Assembly: GCF_013408795.1 (NCBI RefSeq)
Contig: NZ_JACCCC010000001.1
Coordinates: forward strand, 5,270,001-5,334,000
DNA from: Spinactinospora alkalitolerans
GTDB taxonomy: Bacteria; Actinomycetota; Actinomycetes; Streptosporangiales; Streptosporangiaceae
Length of the DNA: 64,000 nucleotides
Reading direction: 5' to 3'
A program made the translations under genes and the position numbers. The notes under the pieces are model-generated. The model did no database searches. It was not told where the DNA came from and saw only the letters and a program-made list of their open reading frames with translations. Within the stretch, counting starts at the first letter, position 1, and each line of letters begins with the position of its first letter. Of this stretch, positions 36,664 to 45,398 are shown piece by piece.

Positions 36664-39600
36664 TGGATACTGCTCCCTCGCTGTCGGCTCCGGCGGCGGC
36701 CCCGATGGCCCCGGGTCGCCCTCCGCGTCCCGGCCGCGGCACGGCGGCGCGGCCGTCGCGGCCTGGGCCGCGGCTGGGCGGCCTGCTCGCCGGCGTCCTC
36801 CTCGGTGCGGGCGCCGGGCAGCGCGAGCACCACGACGACGAGGAACAGCGCCCCTTGGACGAAGAGCCAGATCTGGCGGGTGACCCCGGTCCTGGCGATC
36901 TCCAGGCGCCCCCCGTCGGCCGGCAGGTCGAACGTCTGCATGTGGTACCGGGTCGAGCCCTGCGCGAGCTCCTCGCCGTCCAGGGTGGCGCGCCAGCCGC
37001 CGTCGGCGGGTTCGGCCAGCGTCAGCGTGCGGGGCCCGCTGCCCGGCGGCACGGTCACGTCGGCCTCGACCGGGCCGGACTCCAGGACGGTCGGCGGGTC
37101 CTCCTGCGGCGAGCCGGTGACGATGCGCAGCCGCCCGGTCTCCTCGCCGGTCCGCCACAGCCCGAAGTCCTGCGTGAGCTGGAGCCGCTGCATCCCCGGC
37201 GTCGCGTCCACCGTGTTGGCCAGGGTGACGTCGACCTCGTCGCCGATCTCGGGCGCGGGCACGAGCACGTAGCGGACGCCGAACTCGGCGAGGACGGCGC
37301 TCTCGTCGCCGCCGCGGCCGGCGACGAGCGAGGCCACGACCGCGTCGAGCTCCGCAGACGGGGCGTCCTCCACGGGGATCTGCGGCTCGCCGAGGCGGGG
37401 CTCCCTGCCGCGCAGCACGCTGTAGTCGACGGAGCCGTCCTCGTTCTGGGCGACGACCAGCGTGCGCGGCTGCGTGCCGTCGGCGCTCAGCGACTCCAGG
37501 AAGGGCGGGATGGAGGGCGGGGCGCTGCCGCTGAGCGGCCCCTGGACGCCGTTCCACATCCAGGTGCCGGCGGCGGCGACCGGCGTGGTCAGCGCGAGCA
37601 GCGCGACGGCGAGGGCGAACAGCCGGGGTGCACCGCCGAGGCGCCACAGGTCGCCGAAGGACTGGGCCGCCGTGGCCGCCGACAGCAGCATCGCCGTCGC
37701 CGCGAAGGCCAGCGCGACACCGGGCCAGGCCACCGCCTGCTCGCCGCTGTAGGGCGAGGTGACCGGGGTCCGGCTGAGCACGATCGCCACCAGGATCCCG
37801 AACAGCGCGATGCACCAGCCGGCCGCGACCATCATCCGGCGCCTGCGCAGCAGCAGCGCGCACAGCGCCGCGGCGACGAAGCCGCCGGTGACCCAGATCG
37901 GCGGCAGTCCGGGGCCGCCCGGGGAGAGCAGCAGCAGCGACTGGGCCGGGAGCCGCTCCTCGGAGAGGCCGCCGCGGTGCAGGCCGGCCTCCAGCAGCCA
38001 CAGCGACGGGTGCAGGAACAGCTCCAGCGTCCACGGCAGCAGCAGCACCAGCGGGGTGACCAGCGCGATGCCGAGGCTGACGTGCAGCCGGCGGCCGATG
38101 TGGCCGAAGGCCAGGGCGACCAGCCCGCCGGTGAGCAGCGCCAGCACCCACACCAGCGGCACGAACGCCGTCGCCAGCGACAGGAGCAGCGCGAGCGCCC
38201 AGGCCGAGCGGCGCGACCGCCGCGGCGGCAGCGTCAGGATGCGGGTGACGAGGATGCCCAGCACCGGGAAGAGCGCGTGCACCAGCGCCGTCCCCAGCCG
38301 CCCCTGGGCGACCGCGCCGGTCGCCATCGGCAGCAGCGCGTAGGAGGTGGCCATCCACAGTTGGGCCGGCCGGTAGTGCAGCACCCGCCGGGCCAGCAGG
38401 TAGGCGGTCAGGCCGGCCAGGGGGACGCAGCCCAGCAGGATGATGGTGACGGCCAGCCACGGCTTGCCCAGCGTCAGCGTGGACAGGATCGCGAGCATGC
38501 CGATGTAGGGCGGGGCGGCGGCGTCGGAGCCGATGCCGACGTCGTGCCAGCTCGCGACGTACATGGCCCACAGGTCCGATGCGCCGCCCCAGACCGGGGG
38601 CAGCGCGCCGCCGGCGAGCCGGTCGCCCAGCAGCAGCGAGCGCTCGGCGATCAGCGAGACGACGACGAGACCGAGGACGAGCAGCACGCCCGGATGGGTG
38701 ATCGCCCGGCGCAGCAGGCCCTGGTCGTCGCGGAGCGGATCGTCGTCGTCGGCGCTGGGGGCGGTCGTGACGGCCTGGTGTCTGCCGGGGGTGTCCAGCA
38801 GCGGCGAGCCCGAGAAGAGGTTGGCGAGCGCGTCGGTGAACTGCCGCACCGCCACGCCGCGGGCCATGAACGGCTGGATCGCGCTGTAGGTGCGGCGGCG
38901 GTTGCGGCGCCGCCGGAACCGGGCGCGGACCAGCCGCACCGGCATCAGGTACACCAGCGTGATCGCGACCGCCTCGTCCAGTGCGTTGGCCGGCTGCTTG
39001 GCCACGATGTACATCAGCACCCGCAGCAGCGAGGCGAAGGAGTTGCGCACCAGCGCGCCCAGCATCGCCCCGAAGGGCAGGTTGGCCAGCAGCACGAACA
39101 GCGCGTTGCGCCGGTCGACGCGGCGCGGGTGGTCGCTGGTGGCGCTGATGCGGCGCCGCCGCCGGGCCGCGGCCTCGGCGTGGTGGGCGACGGCGTCGGT
39201 GACGATGAGCACCCGGTGGCCGGCCCCGCCGGCGCGCCAGCAGAAGTCGATGTCGTCGCGGAACAGGGCGAGGCCGGGGTCGAAGCCGTCGAGCGCCTCC
39301 CAGACGTCGCGGCGCACCAGCATCCCCGCGCTGGAGACGGCGAGCACCTGGCGGGTGCCGTCGTGCTGGCCCTGGTCGAACTCGCGGGGCTCCAGACCGG
39401 TCTCGCGGCGGCCGGCGCCGTCGATGGTCACCCCGGCCTCGACCAGCAGCCGGCGGTCGAACCAGTCCCGCAGCTTCGGGCCGAGGATCGCGGCGCGGGC
39501 GTCGTCGTTGGCCGCGGTCAGCAGGTGCTGCAGCGCGTCGGCGTGGGGCGTGCAGTCGTCGTGGATCAGCCAGATCCACTCGGTGGCGTCGGGGGCTCCG

Positions 39601-39875
39601 GGGAACTCGGTGCGCGACCGGGGGTGGTCGAGAGCCGCCTGGACCGCGTCTCCGTAGCCGGTGTCGCGGGGCAGCGTGATGATCGCGTCGGGGGCGATGA
39701 ACTCGGCGAGGATGGTGCCGCTGCGGTCGCGGCTGCCGGTGTCGACTCCGACGACCCGCTGGACCGGCCGCGACTGGGCGCGCACGGCCTCCAGTGTTTC
39801 GGGCAACCAGCGGGCGCCGTCATGTGTGACCACGACGGCCGTGACGATGTGGCGAGCGGGGTCCAGGGGTAGCAC
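36660..39875 (-). CDS. Giant GT2-family membrane glycosyltransferase
   Basis: 1071 residues from a GTG at 39875. Residues about 10-250 are a GT-A glycosyltransferase: VVVTHDGARWLPETLEAVRA, GVDTGSRDRSG, WLIHDDCTPHADAL (Asp-Asp metal site), LALFRDDIDFCWRAGGAGH. About 12 membrane segments follow (roughly 270-790). An extracytoplasmic domain spans about 800-1000 (STRYHMQTFDLPADGG), then one more helix and a very Arg-rich tail ([20 protein letters not shown]). Such fused proteins are actinobacterial; they probably build or export a surface glycan. Product unknown. It is translationally coupled to the DUF5719 gene. A likely -10 is TAATCT at 39923-39918. Confidence 0.85.
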   Translation of the reverse strand: MLPLDPARHIVTAVVVTHDGARWLPETLEAVRAQSRPVQRVVGVDTGSRDRSGTILAEFIAPDAIITLPRDTGYGDAVQAALDHPRSRTEFPGAPDATEWIWLIHDDCTPHADALQHLLTAANDDARAAILGPKLRDWFDRRLLVEAGVTIDGAGRRETGLEPREFDQGQHDGTRQVLAVSSAGMLVRRDVWEALDGFDPGLALFRDDIDFCWRAGGAGHRVLIVTDAVAHHAEAAARRRRRISATSDHPRRVDRRNALFVLLANLPFGAMLGALVRNSFASLLRVLMYIVAKQPANALDEAVAITLVYLMPVRLVRARFRRRRNRRRTYSAIQPFMARGVAVRQFTDALANLFSGSPLLDTPGRHQAVTTAPSADDDDPLRDDQGLLRRAITHPGVLLVLGLVVVSLIAERSLLLGDRLAGGALPPVWGGASDLWAMYVASWHDVGIGSDAAAPPYIGMLAILSTLTLGKPWLAVTIILLGCVPLAGLTAYLLARRVLHYRPAQLWMATSYALLPMATGAVAQGRLGTALVHALFPVLGILVTRILTLPPRRSRRSAWALALLLSLATAFVPLVWVLALLTGGLVALAFGHIGRRLHVSLGIALVTPLVLLLPWTLELFLHPSLWLLEAGLHRGGLSEERLPAQSLLLLSPGGPGLPPIWVTGGFVAAALCALLLRRRRMMVAAGWCIALFGILVAIVLSRTPVTSPYSGEQAVAWPGVALAFAATAMLLSAATAAQSFGDLWRLGGAPRLFALAVALLALTTPVAAAGTWMWNGVQGPLSGSAPPSIPPFLESLSADGTQPRTLVVAQNEDGSVDYSVLRGREPRLGEPQIPVEDAPSAELDAVVASLVAGRGGDESAVLAEFGVRYVLVPAPEIGDEVDVTLANTVDATPGMQRLQLTQDFGLWRTGEETGRLRIVTGSPQEDPPTVLESGPVEADVTVPPGSGPRTLTLAEPADGGWRATLDGEELAQGSTRYHMQTFDLPADGGRLEIARTGVTRQIWLFVQGALFLVVVVLALPGARTEEDAGEQAAQPRPRPRRPRRRAAAGTRRATRGHRGRRRSRQRGSSIQ

Positions 39876-40098
39876 GGCTGGTGTTCGCTCTCGGGGATTC
39901 GGGTTTGAACAAAAGGGAGATTACGGTCAGGTCAGGACTCTAGTGGCAGCTCACCCTACGCCAGTGGAGCCCCGCGCGGAGCCATGACGCTCAACGGCCG
40001 GGGGCGCCACGGCGGCCGCGGACGTCGGCGTCCGGCCCACTGATCGGGCCTTGACCGCTGCGTTCGGGGCGAGGCGGGACCTCACGCCCGGATCCACC

Positions 40099-40136
40099 GT
40101 GCCGCCGGCGCTACGCGCACTGCGACAGCCACCCCC
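40099..40136 (+). repeat. 38-bp dispersed repeat, copy C
   Basis: 35 of 38 positions match copies A and B; the differences are one G-to-A change at 40113 and two in the last six bases. The downstream CGACCGTC block of copy B is also present here (40148 on). It lies after whiB and before the giant glycosyltransferase, again between genes. Confidence 0.8.
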
Positions 40137-40282
40137 CTGCGCCGACCCGACCGTCGAACATCGGTGGGGTTTCCCTGCCCGTGTGGCCTGGAGCCCCCCG
40201 CGGGAACGGTCCGCTGCGCTGCCCCTGCCGCCCGGTCGGCGCTCCCTCGTCCCCGCCGCGAGCGTCCGGGGAAAGACGTGCG

Positions 40283-40302
40283 CCCCGGCGAAAGCGCCGG
40301 GG
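40283..40302 (-). terminator. whiB terminator
   Basis: CCCCGGCG, AAAG, CGCCGGGG: an 8-bp stem with a tetraloop, 26 nt past the whiB stop; three further pairs (GTG/CAC) can form after a 2-nt bulge. Confidence 0.65.
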
Positions 40303-40327
40303 CACACGGGCACGTAGGCCGGTCGAA

Positions 40328-40615
40328 TCACAGCATGTCGGTCAGGAAATCGAAGTCCTGCCCGACGGCTTTCTTCAGCCTTCGACGCTCACGTTCGGAG
40401 AGTCCCCCCCAGATGCCGAAGCGCTCGTCATGCTCCAGCGCATATTCCAGGCACTCCGCCCGCACCTCGCACGAATGGCAGACCTTCTTGGCCTCCCGCG
40501 TCGAGCCGCCCTTCTCGGGGAAGAACGCCTCGGGATCGGTCTGCGCGCACAAGGCGCGTTCCTGCCAGCCCAGATCTTCGTCTGCGCCGTGCGCCAGCGG
40601 GATGACCTCGCTCAT
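40328..40615 (-). CDS. whiB: WhiB-family iron-sulfur transcription factor
   Basis: 95 residues from the ATG at 40615, with GGAGG 5 nt upstream; the GTG at 40621 overlaps that site. The four cluster ligands are Cys23 in RALCAQTDPEAFFPEKGGST, then Cys46, Cys49 and Cys55 in CHSCEVRAEC. The turn GIWGG and basic RERRRLKK tail follow. Overall it matches WhiB/WhiB2, the developmental form that partners WhiA for septation in spore-forming hyphae (division in mycobacteria). The 4Fe-4S cluster is expected to be oxygen- or NO-sensitive. It has its own promoter and terminator. A coupled WhiA gene is not in this window. Confidence 0.95.
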   Translation of the reverse strand: MSEVIPLAHGADEDLGWQERALCAQTDPEAFFPEKGGSTREAKKVCHSCEVRAECLEYALEHDERFGIWGGLSERERRRLKKAVGQDFDFLTDML

Positions 40616-40686
40616 GCGCACCTCCTATTGCCCCCCTAGATGTACCCTCCCTTTCGACCCCCGGGAGGGTGGAATCACACCTTGAA

Positions 40687-40716
40687 ATTACACGCGCGTG
40701 TCTTGCTATACGTCAA
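40687..40716 (-). promoter_or_regulatory. whiB promoter
   Basis: On the minus strand TTGACG (40716-40711), 18 bp, TGTAAT (40692-40687). Transcription would start near 40680, giving a leader of about 65 nt. Confidence 0.6.
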
Positions 40717-40829
40717 GCACGTGGCGTGGTAATCCCCTGAATATCACGTAACAAACGGCGACTCGCCGTCCGCACGCGCATCTCAGCGGATTACCACGCG
40801 TTTTTCACGGTGTCGTGGGAGCGAGGAGG

Positions 40830-42533
40830 TCAGCGGCGGTCGTCGTCGCGGTACCAGCCCTGCTGCCGGTCATCGGATTCCGACCCCGAGTGTCGCGGCT
40901 GGTCAGAGGGGTGGTTGTCGCCGTAGGAGCCGGCGGCGTCGTGCGGCTGGGCGGGGTATCCGCCGGTCCCGTACTGCCCGCCGTAACCCGGTTCGACCCG
41001 CATGGTCGCCTCGGAGTCGTTCTGCTCATCGGAGTGGAAGAACGGCTCCAGGGGCGTGTCGCGGCGCTGCTCGGGCTGCTGGCCCTGCTGCCGGCCGCCC
41101 TCCCCGACCTGCGCCTGCTGGTACCAGCCGTACTGGACGGCCTCCTGCGCGGCCCGCTCGCTGGACTGGGCGTGCTCATCGGCGGGGTAGCCGCCCGGGG
41201 TCCCGGTGCCCGGGTTCTGCACGATGGTCGCGTCGGAGGCGGGGTAGCCGCCGCCCGGAGCTCCCGTGACCGGGTTCTGCACGATGGTCGCCTCGGAGTC
41301 GGCGCCGGTGCCGTAGCCCTGCTGGGAGGCGTCGTAGCCGTAGGGCTGCGCCGCCTGATCACCGGCGGGCTGCGCCTGGCCGGGGTCGTAGGCCGAACCG
41401 TAGGCCGCCTGACCACCGGTGCCGTAGGACTGCGCGGGCTGCCCCCCGCTGGGCGAGACCTGACCCGGATCGTAGGCCGAACCGTAGGCCGCCTGACCGC
41501 CCGTGCCGTAGGACTGCGCGGGCTGCCCCCCGCTGGGCGAGACCTGGCCCGGATCGTAGGCCGAACCGTAAGCGGCCTGGCCACCGGTGCCGTAGGGCTG
41601 CTGCGCGGCCTGCTGGCCGTAGGGGTCGTAGCCGGGCTGCTCCGCGCCGCTGTAGCCCGGCTGGCCGGCGTAGGGCGGCTGCTCCGGCTGCTGCCCGTAC
41701 TGCGGCTCGGCGTAGGACTGCTGCGCGCCGGTCTGGGTGTAGCCGGCCGGGTACTGGCCGTAGACGTCCTGCCGGCCGGCCCAGTCCTGGGCGGGGGCCT
41801 GGCCGTAGCCCGGCTGCGCCTGCCGGCCCTGGTCGTAGCCCGCGGGCTGGGCGTAGACGTCACCGCCCTGCTGCGGCCAGCCGGTCTGGCCCGAACCCGT
41901 CAGGCCGGGGTCGGCGTAGTTCTGCTGGGCCGCCCAGTCCTGCTGCGGCTGCTGGGCGCCGGCCTGGTAGCCCTGGCCGGTCTGGGCCGGGTCGGCCTGC
42001 GGGGCGAACGACGCCTGCGCGCCGGTCTGCGGGAACATCGGGGACGGCCCGCCCTGCGGGAACGCCTGCTGCTGCGGGCCGGCGCTGCGCGGCACGAGCG
42101 TCTGGTCGCCGAAGAGCCGCATCAGGAACAGGCCGGCGAAGACCAGGATGGCCAGGTTGGCGACCGTGACGAAGAAGTTGCTGAATCCCACGGCCGCGTT
42201 GTCGCCGGTGAGGAAACCCATGATCAGGGTGATGACCCCGAAGACGGCGCCGATGCCGAGGAGGATCATGGCGGCCAGCACGACCGGGAAGGTGCGCGGC
42301 GACTTCTTCGGCGCGGTGATCATGAGGAGCACCGCGACGACGATCAGCGCGACGGTGACCGGGCCGAAGAACGCACCGGCCCTGTCGACCATGTTGCCGG
42401 CCACGGGAACGGAGCCATATCCGGCGCCCGCCCCGAAGATGTTGATGAGGCCCGCAAGCATCTGCACGGCCACGGCGCCGAGCAGCGCCCAGGCGGCAGG
42501 CTCCCGCAGCCTGTGGATGGCTTCGTTGTTCAA
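40830..42533 (-). CDS. Gln/Tyr/Gly-rich membrane protein with triple 28-residue repeat
   Basis: 567 residues from a TTG, with GGAGGGG about 9 nt upstream. Four membrane segments occupy about 14-34, 55-75, 82-105 and 117-140. Everything after 145 is a low-complexity cytoplasmic tail rich in Gln, Tyr, Gly, Pro. Three near-identical 28-residue units starting YGTGGQAAYGSAYDPGQ lie at 314-397. EATIVQNP, DATIVQNP and EATMRVEP occur at about 414-421, 434-441 and in the last 70 residues. The acid-Ala-Thr context resembles sites phosphorylated by bacterial Ser/Thr kinases and read by FHA domains. Function unknown; the neighbour of whiB. Confidence 0.75.
   Translation of the reverse strand: MNNEAIHRLREPAAWALLGAVAVQMLAGLINIFGAGAGYGSVPVAGNMVDRAGAFFGPVTVALIVVAVLLMITAPKKSPRTFPVVLAAMILLGIGAVFGVITLIMGFLTGDNAAVGFSNFFVTVANLAILVFAGLFLMRLFGDQTLVPRSAGPQQQAFPQGGPSPMFPQTGAQASFAPQADPAQTGQGYQAGAQQPQQDWAAQQNYADPGLTGSGQTGWPQQGGDVYAQPAGYDQGRQAQPGYGQAPAQDWAGRQDVYGQYPAGYTQTGAQQSYAEPQYGQQPEQPPYAGQPGYSGAEQPGYDPYGQQAAQQPYGTGGQAAYGSAYDPGQVSPSGGQPAQSYGTGGQAAYGSAYDPGQVSPSGGQPAQSYGTGGQAAYGSAYDPGQAQPAGDQAAQPYGYDASQQGYGTGADSEATIVQNPVTGAPGGGYPASDATIVQNPGTGTPGGYPADEHAQSSERAAQEAVQYGWYQQAQVGEGGRQQGQQPEQRRDTPLEPFFHSDEQNDSEATMRVEPGYGGQYGTGGYPAQPHDAAGSYGDNHPSDQPRHSGSESDDRQQGWYRDDDRR
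41343..41594 (-). repeat. Tandem 84-bp repeat, three units, inside the Gln/Tyr-rich gene
   Basis: Three units of 84 bp encode residues 314-341, 342-369 and 370-397. Units 1 and 2 encode identical peptides; unit 3 differs in its last third. Length-variable in-frame repeats of this kind arise by slippage or unequal exchange. Confidence 0.85.
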
Positions 42534-42798
42534 GAGAGGTTCCCCTCCGCTGCTTCACTGTCGCGTCGGTGGAAGCTTTGCATATCGTCGGGTTGTCAAG
42601 TGAATCGGCCGTGAGACGCGGAGAAGACCGACGGATCCGTTTCCTAGCGGCCGCACGCAGGTCGGAGGGGCCCGACGTGCGCGAAGGATGCGTGCCTCCC
42701 CCGTGCGCGCGGGCGGCGCGGACGGGTACGGGCCGTCCACCGACCGGAGCCGCGGGGGCACGGCACATACACCGAACCACCCTGCCAGACTTGTGCCC

Positions 42799-43767
42799 AT
42801 GCGGATAGTCGTGCTGGCTGGCGGGATCGGAGGCGCGCGGTTCCTGCGCGGCCTCAAGGCGACACTCGGGATCGGAGCGGAGGATCCGCAGGGCGGATCG
42901 AGCATCACGGTCATCGGCAACACCGGTGACGACATCACCCTGTTCGGTCTGCGGATCTGTCCGGATCTGGACACGGTGATGTACACCCTGGGCGGCGGGA
43001 TCAACGAGTCCCAGGGCTGGGGCCGCGCCGACGAGACCTTCACGGTCCGCGCCGAACTCGCGGCCTACGGCATGGAGCCGCAGTGGTTCGGCCTGGGCGA
43101 CCGGGACGTGGCGACCCACATCGTGCGCGCGCAGATGATGGCGGCCGGGTACCCGCTGTCCGCGGTCACCGAGGCGCTGTGCGACCGCTGGCGGCCGGGT
43201 GTGCGGCTGATCCCCATGACCGACGACCGGGTGGAGACGCACGTCGTGGTCGAGGACGAGCAGGGGCGCAGGGCGATCCACTTCCAGGAGTGGTGGATCC
43301 GGCACCGCGCGGCGCTCCCGGCCGAGGCCATCGTGGGCGTGGGCGTCGAGGAGGCCAAGCCGGCGCCCGGCGTGCTGGAGGCCGTCGCCGAGGCCGACGT
43401 CGTGCTGCTGCCGCCGTCCAACCCGGTGGTCAGCGTCGGTTCCATCCTGGGCGTGCCCGGCGTCCGCGAGGCGGTCGCGGCCAAGACGGTCGTGGGGGTC
43501 TCCCCGATCATCGGCGGCGCCCCCGTGCGCGGGATGGCCGACGCCTGCCTGAGCGCCATCGGGGTGGAGACGAGCGCGCGGGCCGTCGCCGAGCACTACG
43601 GCTCCGAACTGCTGGACGGCTGGCTGGTGGATGAAACCGACGCGGGCGCGGCCGTGGCGGGCGTCGAGGTGCGCTCCCGCCCGCTGTACATGAGCGATCC
43701 CGAGGCGACGGCGGCGATCGCCCGCGCGGCGCTCGACCTCGCCGTCGAACTGAAGGAGCGGGCATGA
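42799..43767 (+). CDS. fbiA: 2-phospho-L-lactate transferase (F420 biosynthesis)
   Basis: 322 residues (CofD/FbiA). It joins the lactyl- or phosphoenolpyruvyl-derived phosphodiester to FO, giving (dehydro)F420-0. Signature strands are [58 protein letters not shown] and [19 protein letters not shown]. Frames upstream of the ATG at 42799 are discarded. CAGACT (42786-42791) precedes the ATG by 7 nt, the spacing of a leaderless promoter. Its last codon overlaps the fbiB start (ATGA). Confidence 0.95.
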   Translation: MRIVVLAGGIGGARFLRGLKATLGIGAEDPQGGSSITVIGNTGDDITLFGLRICPDLDTVMYTLGGGINESQGWGRADETFTVRAELAAYGMEPQWFGLGDRDVATHIVRAQMMAAGYPLSAVTEALCDRWRPGVRLIPMTDDRVETHVVVEDEQGRRAIHFQEWWIRHRAALPAEAIVGVGVEEAKPAPGVLEAVAEADVVLLPPSNPVVSVGSILGVPGVREAVAAKTVVGVSPIIGGAPVRGMADACLSAIGVETSARAVAEHYGSELLDGWLVDETDAGAAVAGVEVRSRPLYMSDPEATAAIARAALDLAVELKERA

Positions 43768-45041
43768 CCTCCCTGAGCATCGAGGGCGTTCCCGGGCTGC
43801 CCGAGGTGCGCGCCGGCGACGACCTCGCCGAACTGATCGCCTCGGCGGCGCGACCGGTGGACGGCGACGTCGTCGTGGTGACGTCGAAGGTGGTGAGCAA
43901 GGCCGAGGGGCGCGTGCGGCGGATGGACCGCCAGGAGGCGATCGACTCCGAGACGGTGCGCGTGGTGGCCCGGCGGGGCGACACCCGGATCGTGGAGACC
44001 CGGCACGGGCTGGTGATGGCCGCGGCCGGGGTGGACGCCTCCAACGTCGAGGCGGGGCACGTCCTGCTGCTGCCGGAGGATCCCGACGCCTCGGCGCGGC
44101 GGCTGCGCGCCGGGCTGCGCGAGCGGCTCGGCGTCAACGTCGCGGTCGTCGTCACCGACACCTTCGGCCGCCCGTGGCGGGTGGGCCAGACCGACATCGC
44201 GATCGGCGCGGCCGGCATCGACGCGCTGGAGGACCTGCGCGGGCGGTCCGACACGCACGGCAACGTGCTGGAGGTCACCCTCAACGCGGTCGCCGACGAG
44301 ATCGCGGCAGCGGGCGAGCTGGTCAAGGGGAAGGCGACCGGCGTGCCGGCGGCCGTCGTGCGCGGCCTGGGCCACCTGGTCACCGAGGCCGACGGCGCGG
44401 GGGCCGCCGTCCTCGTCCGCCCGGCCGACGAGGACATGTTCCGGTACGGCTCGCGCGACGTGGTGCCCGCGCGGCGCACGATCCGCGACTTCACCGACGA
44501 ACCGGTGGACCCGGCCGCGGTGCGCCGGGCGGTGGCCGCGGCCGTCACCGCGCCCGCGCCGCACCACACGACGCCGTGGCGCTTCGTCCTGGTGGAGTCG
44601 GCCCGGACGCGCAAGCGGCTGCTGGACGCGATGCTCGACGCGTGGGTGGCCGATCTGCGCCGCGACGGGTTCGGGGCGGACTCCGTCGCCCGGCGCACCC
44701 GCCGCGGCGACGTCCTGCGCCGCGCGCCCTACCTGGTCGTCCCGTGCCTGGTCGCCGACGGGGCCCATCCCTACCCCGACGAGCGCAGGGCCGCGGCGGA
44801 GCGCTCGATGTTCCTGGTCGCGATGGGTGCGGGCGTGCAGAACCTGCTGGTGGGCCTGGCGATGGAGGGGCTGGGCTCGGCCTGGGTGTCCTCGACGATG
44901 TTCTGCCCCGACGTGGTCCGCGAGGTGCTGGAGCTGCCCCAGGAGTGGCAGCCGATGGGCTCGGTCGCCGTCGGCCGCGCCGCGGCCCCGCCGAAGGACC
45001 GCCCGCCCAGGTCCCCGGATGCGTTCATCGAGGTGCGTTGA
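43764..45041 (+). CDS. fbiB: F420 gamma-glutamyl ligase / nitroreductase-domain protein
   Basis: 425 residues, the two-domain FbiB of actinobacteria. Residues about 1-235 are the CofE-type ligase ([52 protein letters not shown]) that adds glutamates to F420-0. Residues about 245-425 are an FMN-binding nitroreductase-like domain ([51 protein letters not shown]) that reduces dehydro-F420-0 and helps chain elongation. It is co-transcribed and coupled with fbiA. A dispersed repeat starts 15 nt after the stop. Confidence 0.95.
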   Translation: MTSLSIEGVPGLPEVRAGDDLAELIASAARPVDGDVVVVTSKVVSKAEGRVRRMDRQEAIDSETVRVVARRGDTRIVETRHGLVMAAAGVDASNVEAGHVLLLPEDPDASARRLRAGLRERLGVNVAVVVTDTFGRPWRVGQTDIAIGAAGIDALEDLRGRSDTHGNVLEVTLNAVADEIAAAGELVKGKATGVPAAVVRGLGHLVTEADGAGAAVLVRPADEDMFRYGSRDVVPARRTIRDFTDEPVDPAAVRRAVAAAVTAPAPHHTTPWRFVLVESARTRKRLLDAMLDAWVADLRRDGFGADSVARRTRRGDVLRRAPYLVVPCLVADGAHPYPDERRAAAERSMFLVAMGAGVQNLLVGLAMEGLGSAWVSSTMFCPDVVREVLELPQEWQPMGSVAVGRAAAPPKDRPPRSPDAFIEVR

Positions 45042-45056
45042 GGGTCTTCCATCGGC

Positions 45057-45235
45057 CTTGGGCTCCAATCCCGGCCCCAGGGGGTTGGTAAGGCCCGCCC
45101 AAGGAGGGATGGCGTGCGGGTGGGCGATTTCCGTCTAGGGGCCTTCGGCCACGCGAGAGGATCGCCCGGTCACCGCGGATCCCACCTGTGGCTAAGGTTC
45201 ACGACCCCCGGTGGCCAGGGTGAGGTTCAAGTCCA
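45057..45235 (+). repeat. Dispersed 3'-UTR repeat, copy 2
   Basis: Blocks 45057-45078 and 45171-45229 match copy 1 (6038-6059 and 6094-6150). This copy holds about 92 nt between the blocks versus 34 nt in copy 1, so it carries an insertion or copy 1 a deletion. It lies after fbiB, as copy 1 lies after the F420-type oxidoreductase. Confidence 0.6.
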
Positions 45236-45263
45236 AGAGCTGCGGCGCCCAGAAATTGAAAAC

Positions 45264-45320
45264 TTTCTTTCCAATCTCATTGCCTTCCGCGGCCATTTCT
45301 CTTAGGTTTGTTTCCAATTT
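45264..45320 (+). promoter_or_regulatory. Chitinase promoter flanked by a direct repeat
   Basis: TTGCCT (45280-45285), 17 bp, TAGGTT (45303-45308) is a good promoter, with a start near 45315 and a leader of about 85 nt. TTTCTTTCCAATCT (45264-45277) and TTTGTTTCCAATTT (45307-45320) are 12/14 identical and lie just upstream of the -35 and across the start point. This placement suits a repressor. No DasR-type palindrome was seen. The stretch is markedly AT-rich for this genome. Confidence 0.55.
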
Positions 45321-45398
45321 AAGCGCTGGCCGAATCCGGACATCGCGAGAAGACGCCCCATCACGTCGCACCCCGCTCGACGGACAAGGAGCATCCCC

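Larger units (their letters stand above)
39876..40327. other. Non-coding interval between the giant GT and whiB
   Basis: 452 bp without a credible gene. It contains a candidate -10 for the glycosyltransferase (TAATCT, minus strand, 39923-39918), copy C of the 38-bp repeat (40099-40136) and the whiB terminator (40283-40302). The rest, about 40137-40280, is GC-rich and featureless. Confidence 0.6.

Noticed and set aside
35227-39579. A 1450-residue frame suggesting DUF5719 fused to a long N-terminal protein
   Set aside because: Upstream of 36663 the frame is an out-of-frame shadow of the giant glycosyltransferase. A GTG overlapping that gene's stop is the evident start.
32290-40137. A conserved peptide VPPALRALRQPDP read in all three copies of the 38-bp repeat
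   Set aside because: Copies A and B are identical at every base including wobble positions, and all six frames are equally conserved. The contexts lack starts and ribosome sites, so the conservation is of DNA, not protein.
41343-41594. Tandem 84-bp units as a possible CRISPR array
   Set aside because: Units are contiguous without spacers and stay in frame inside a protein gene.
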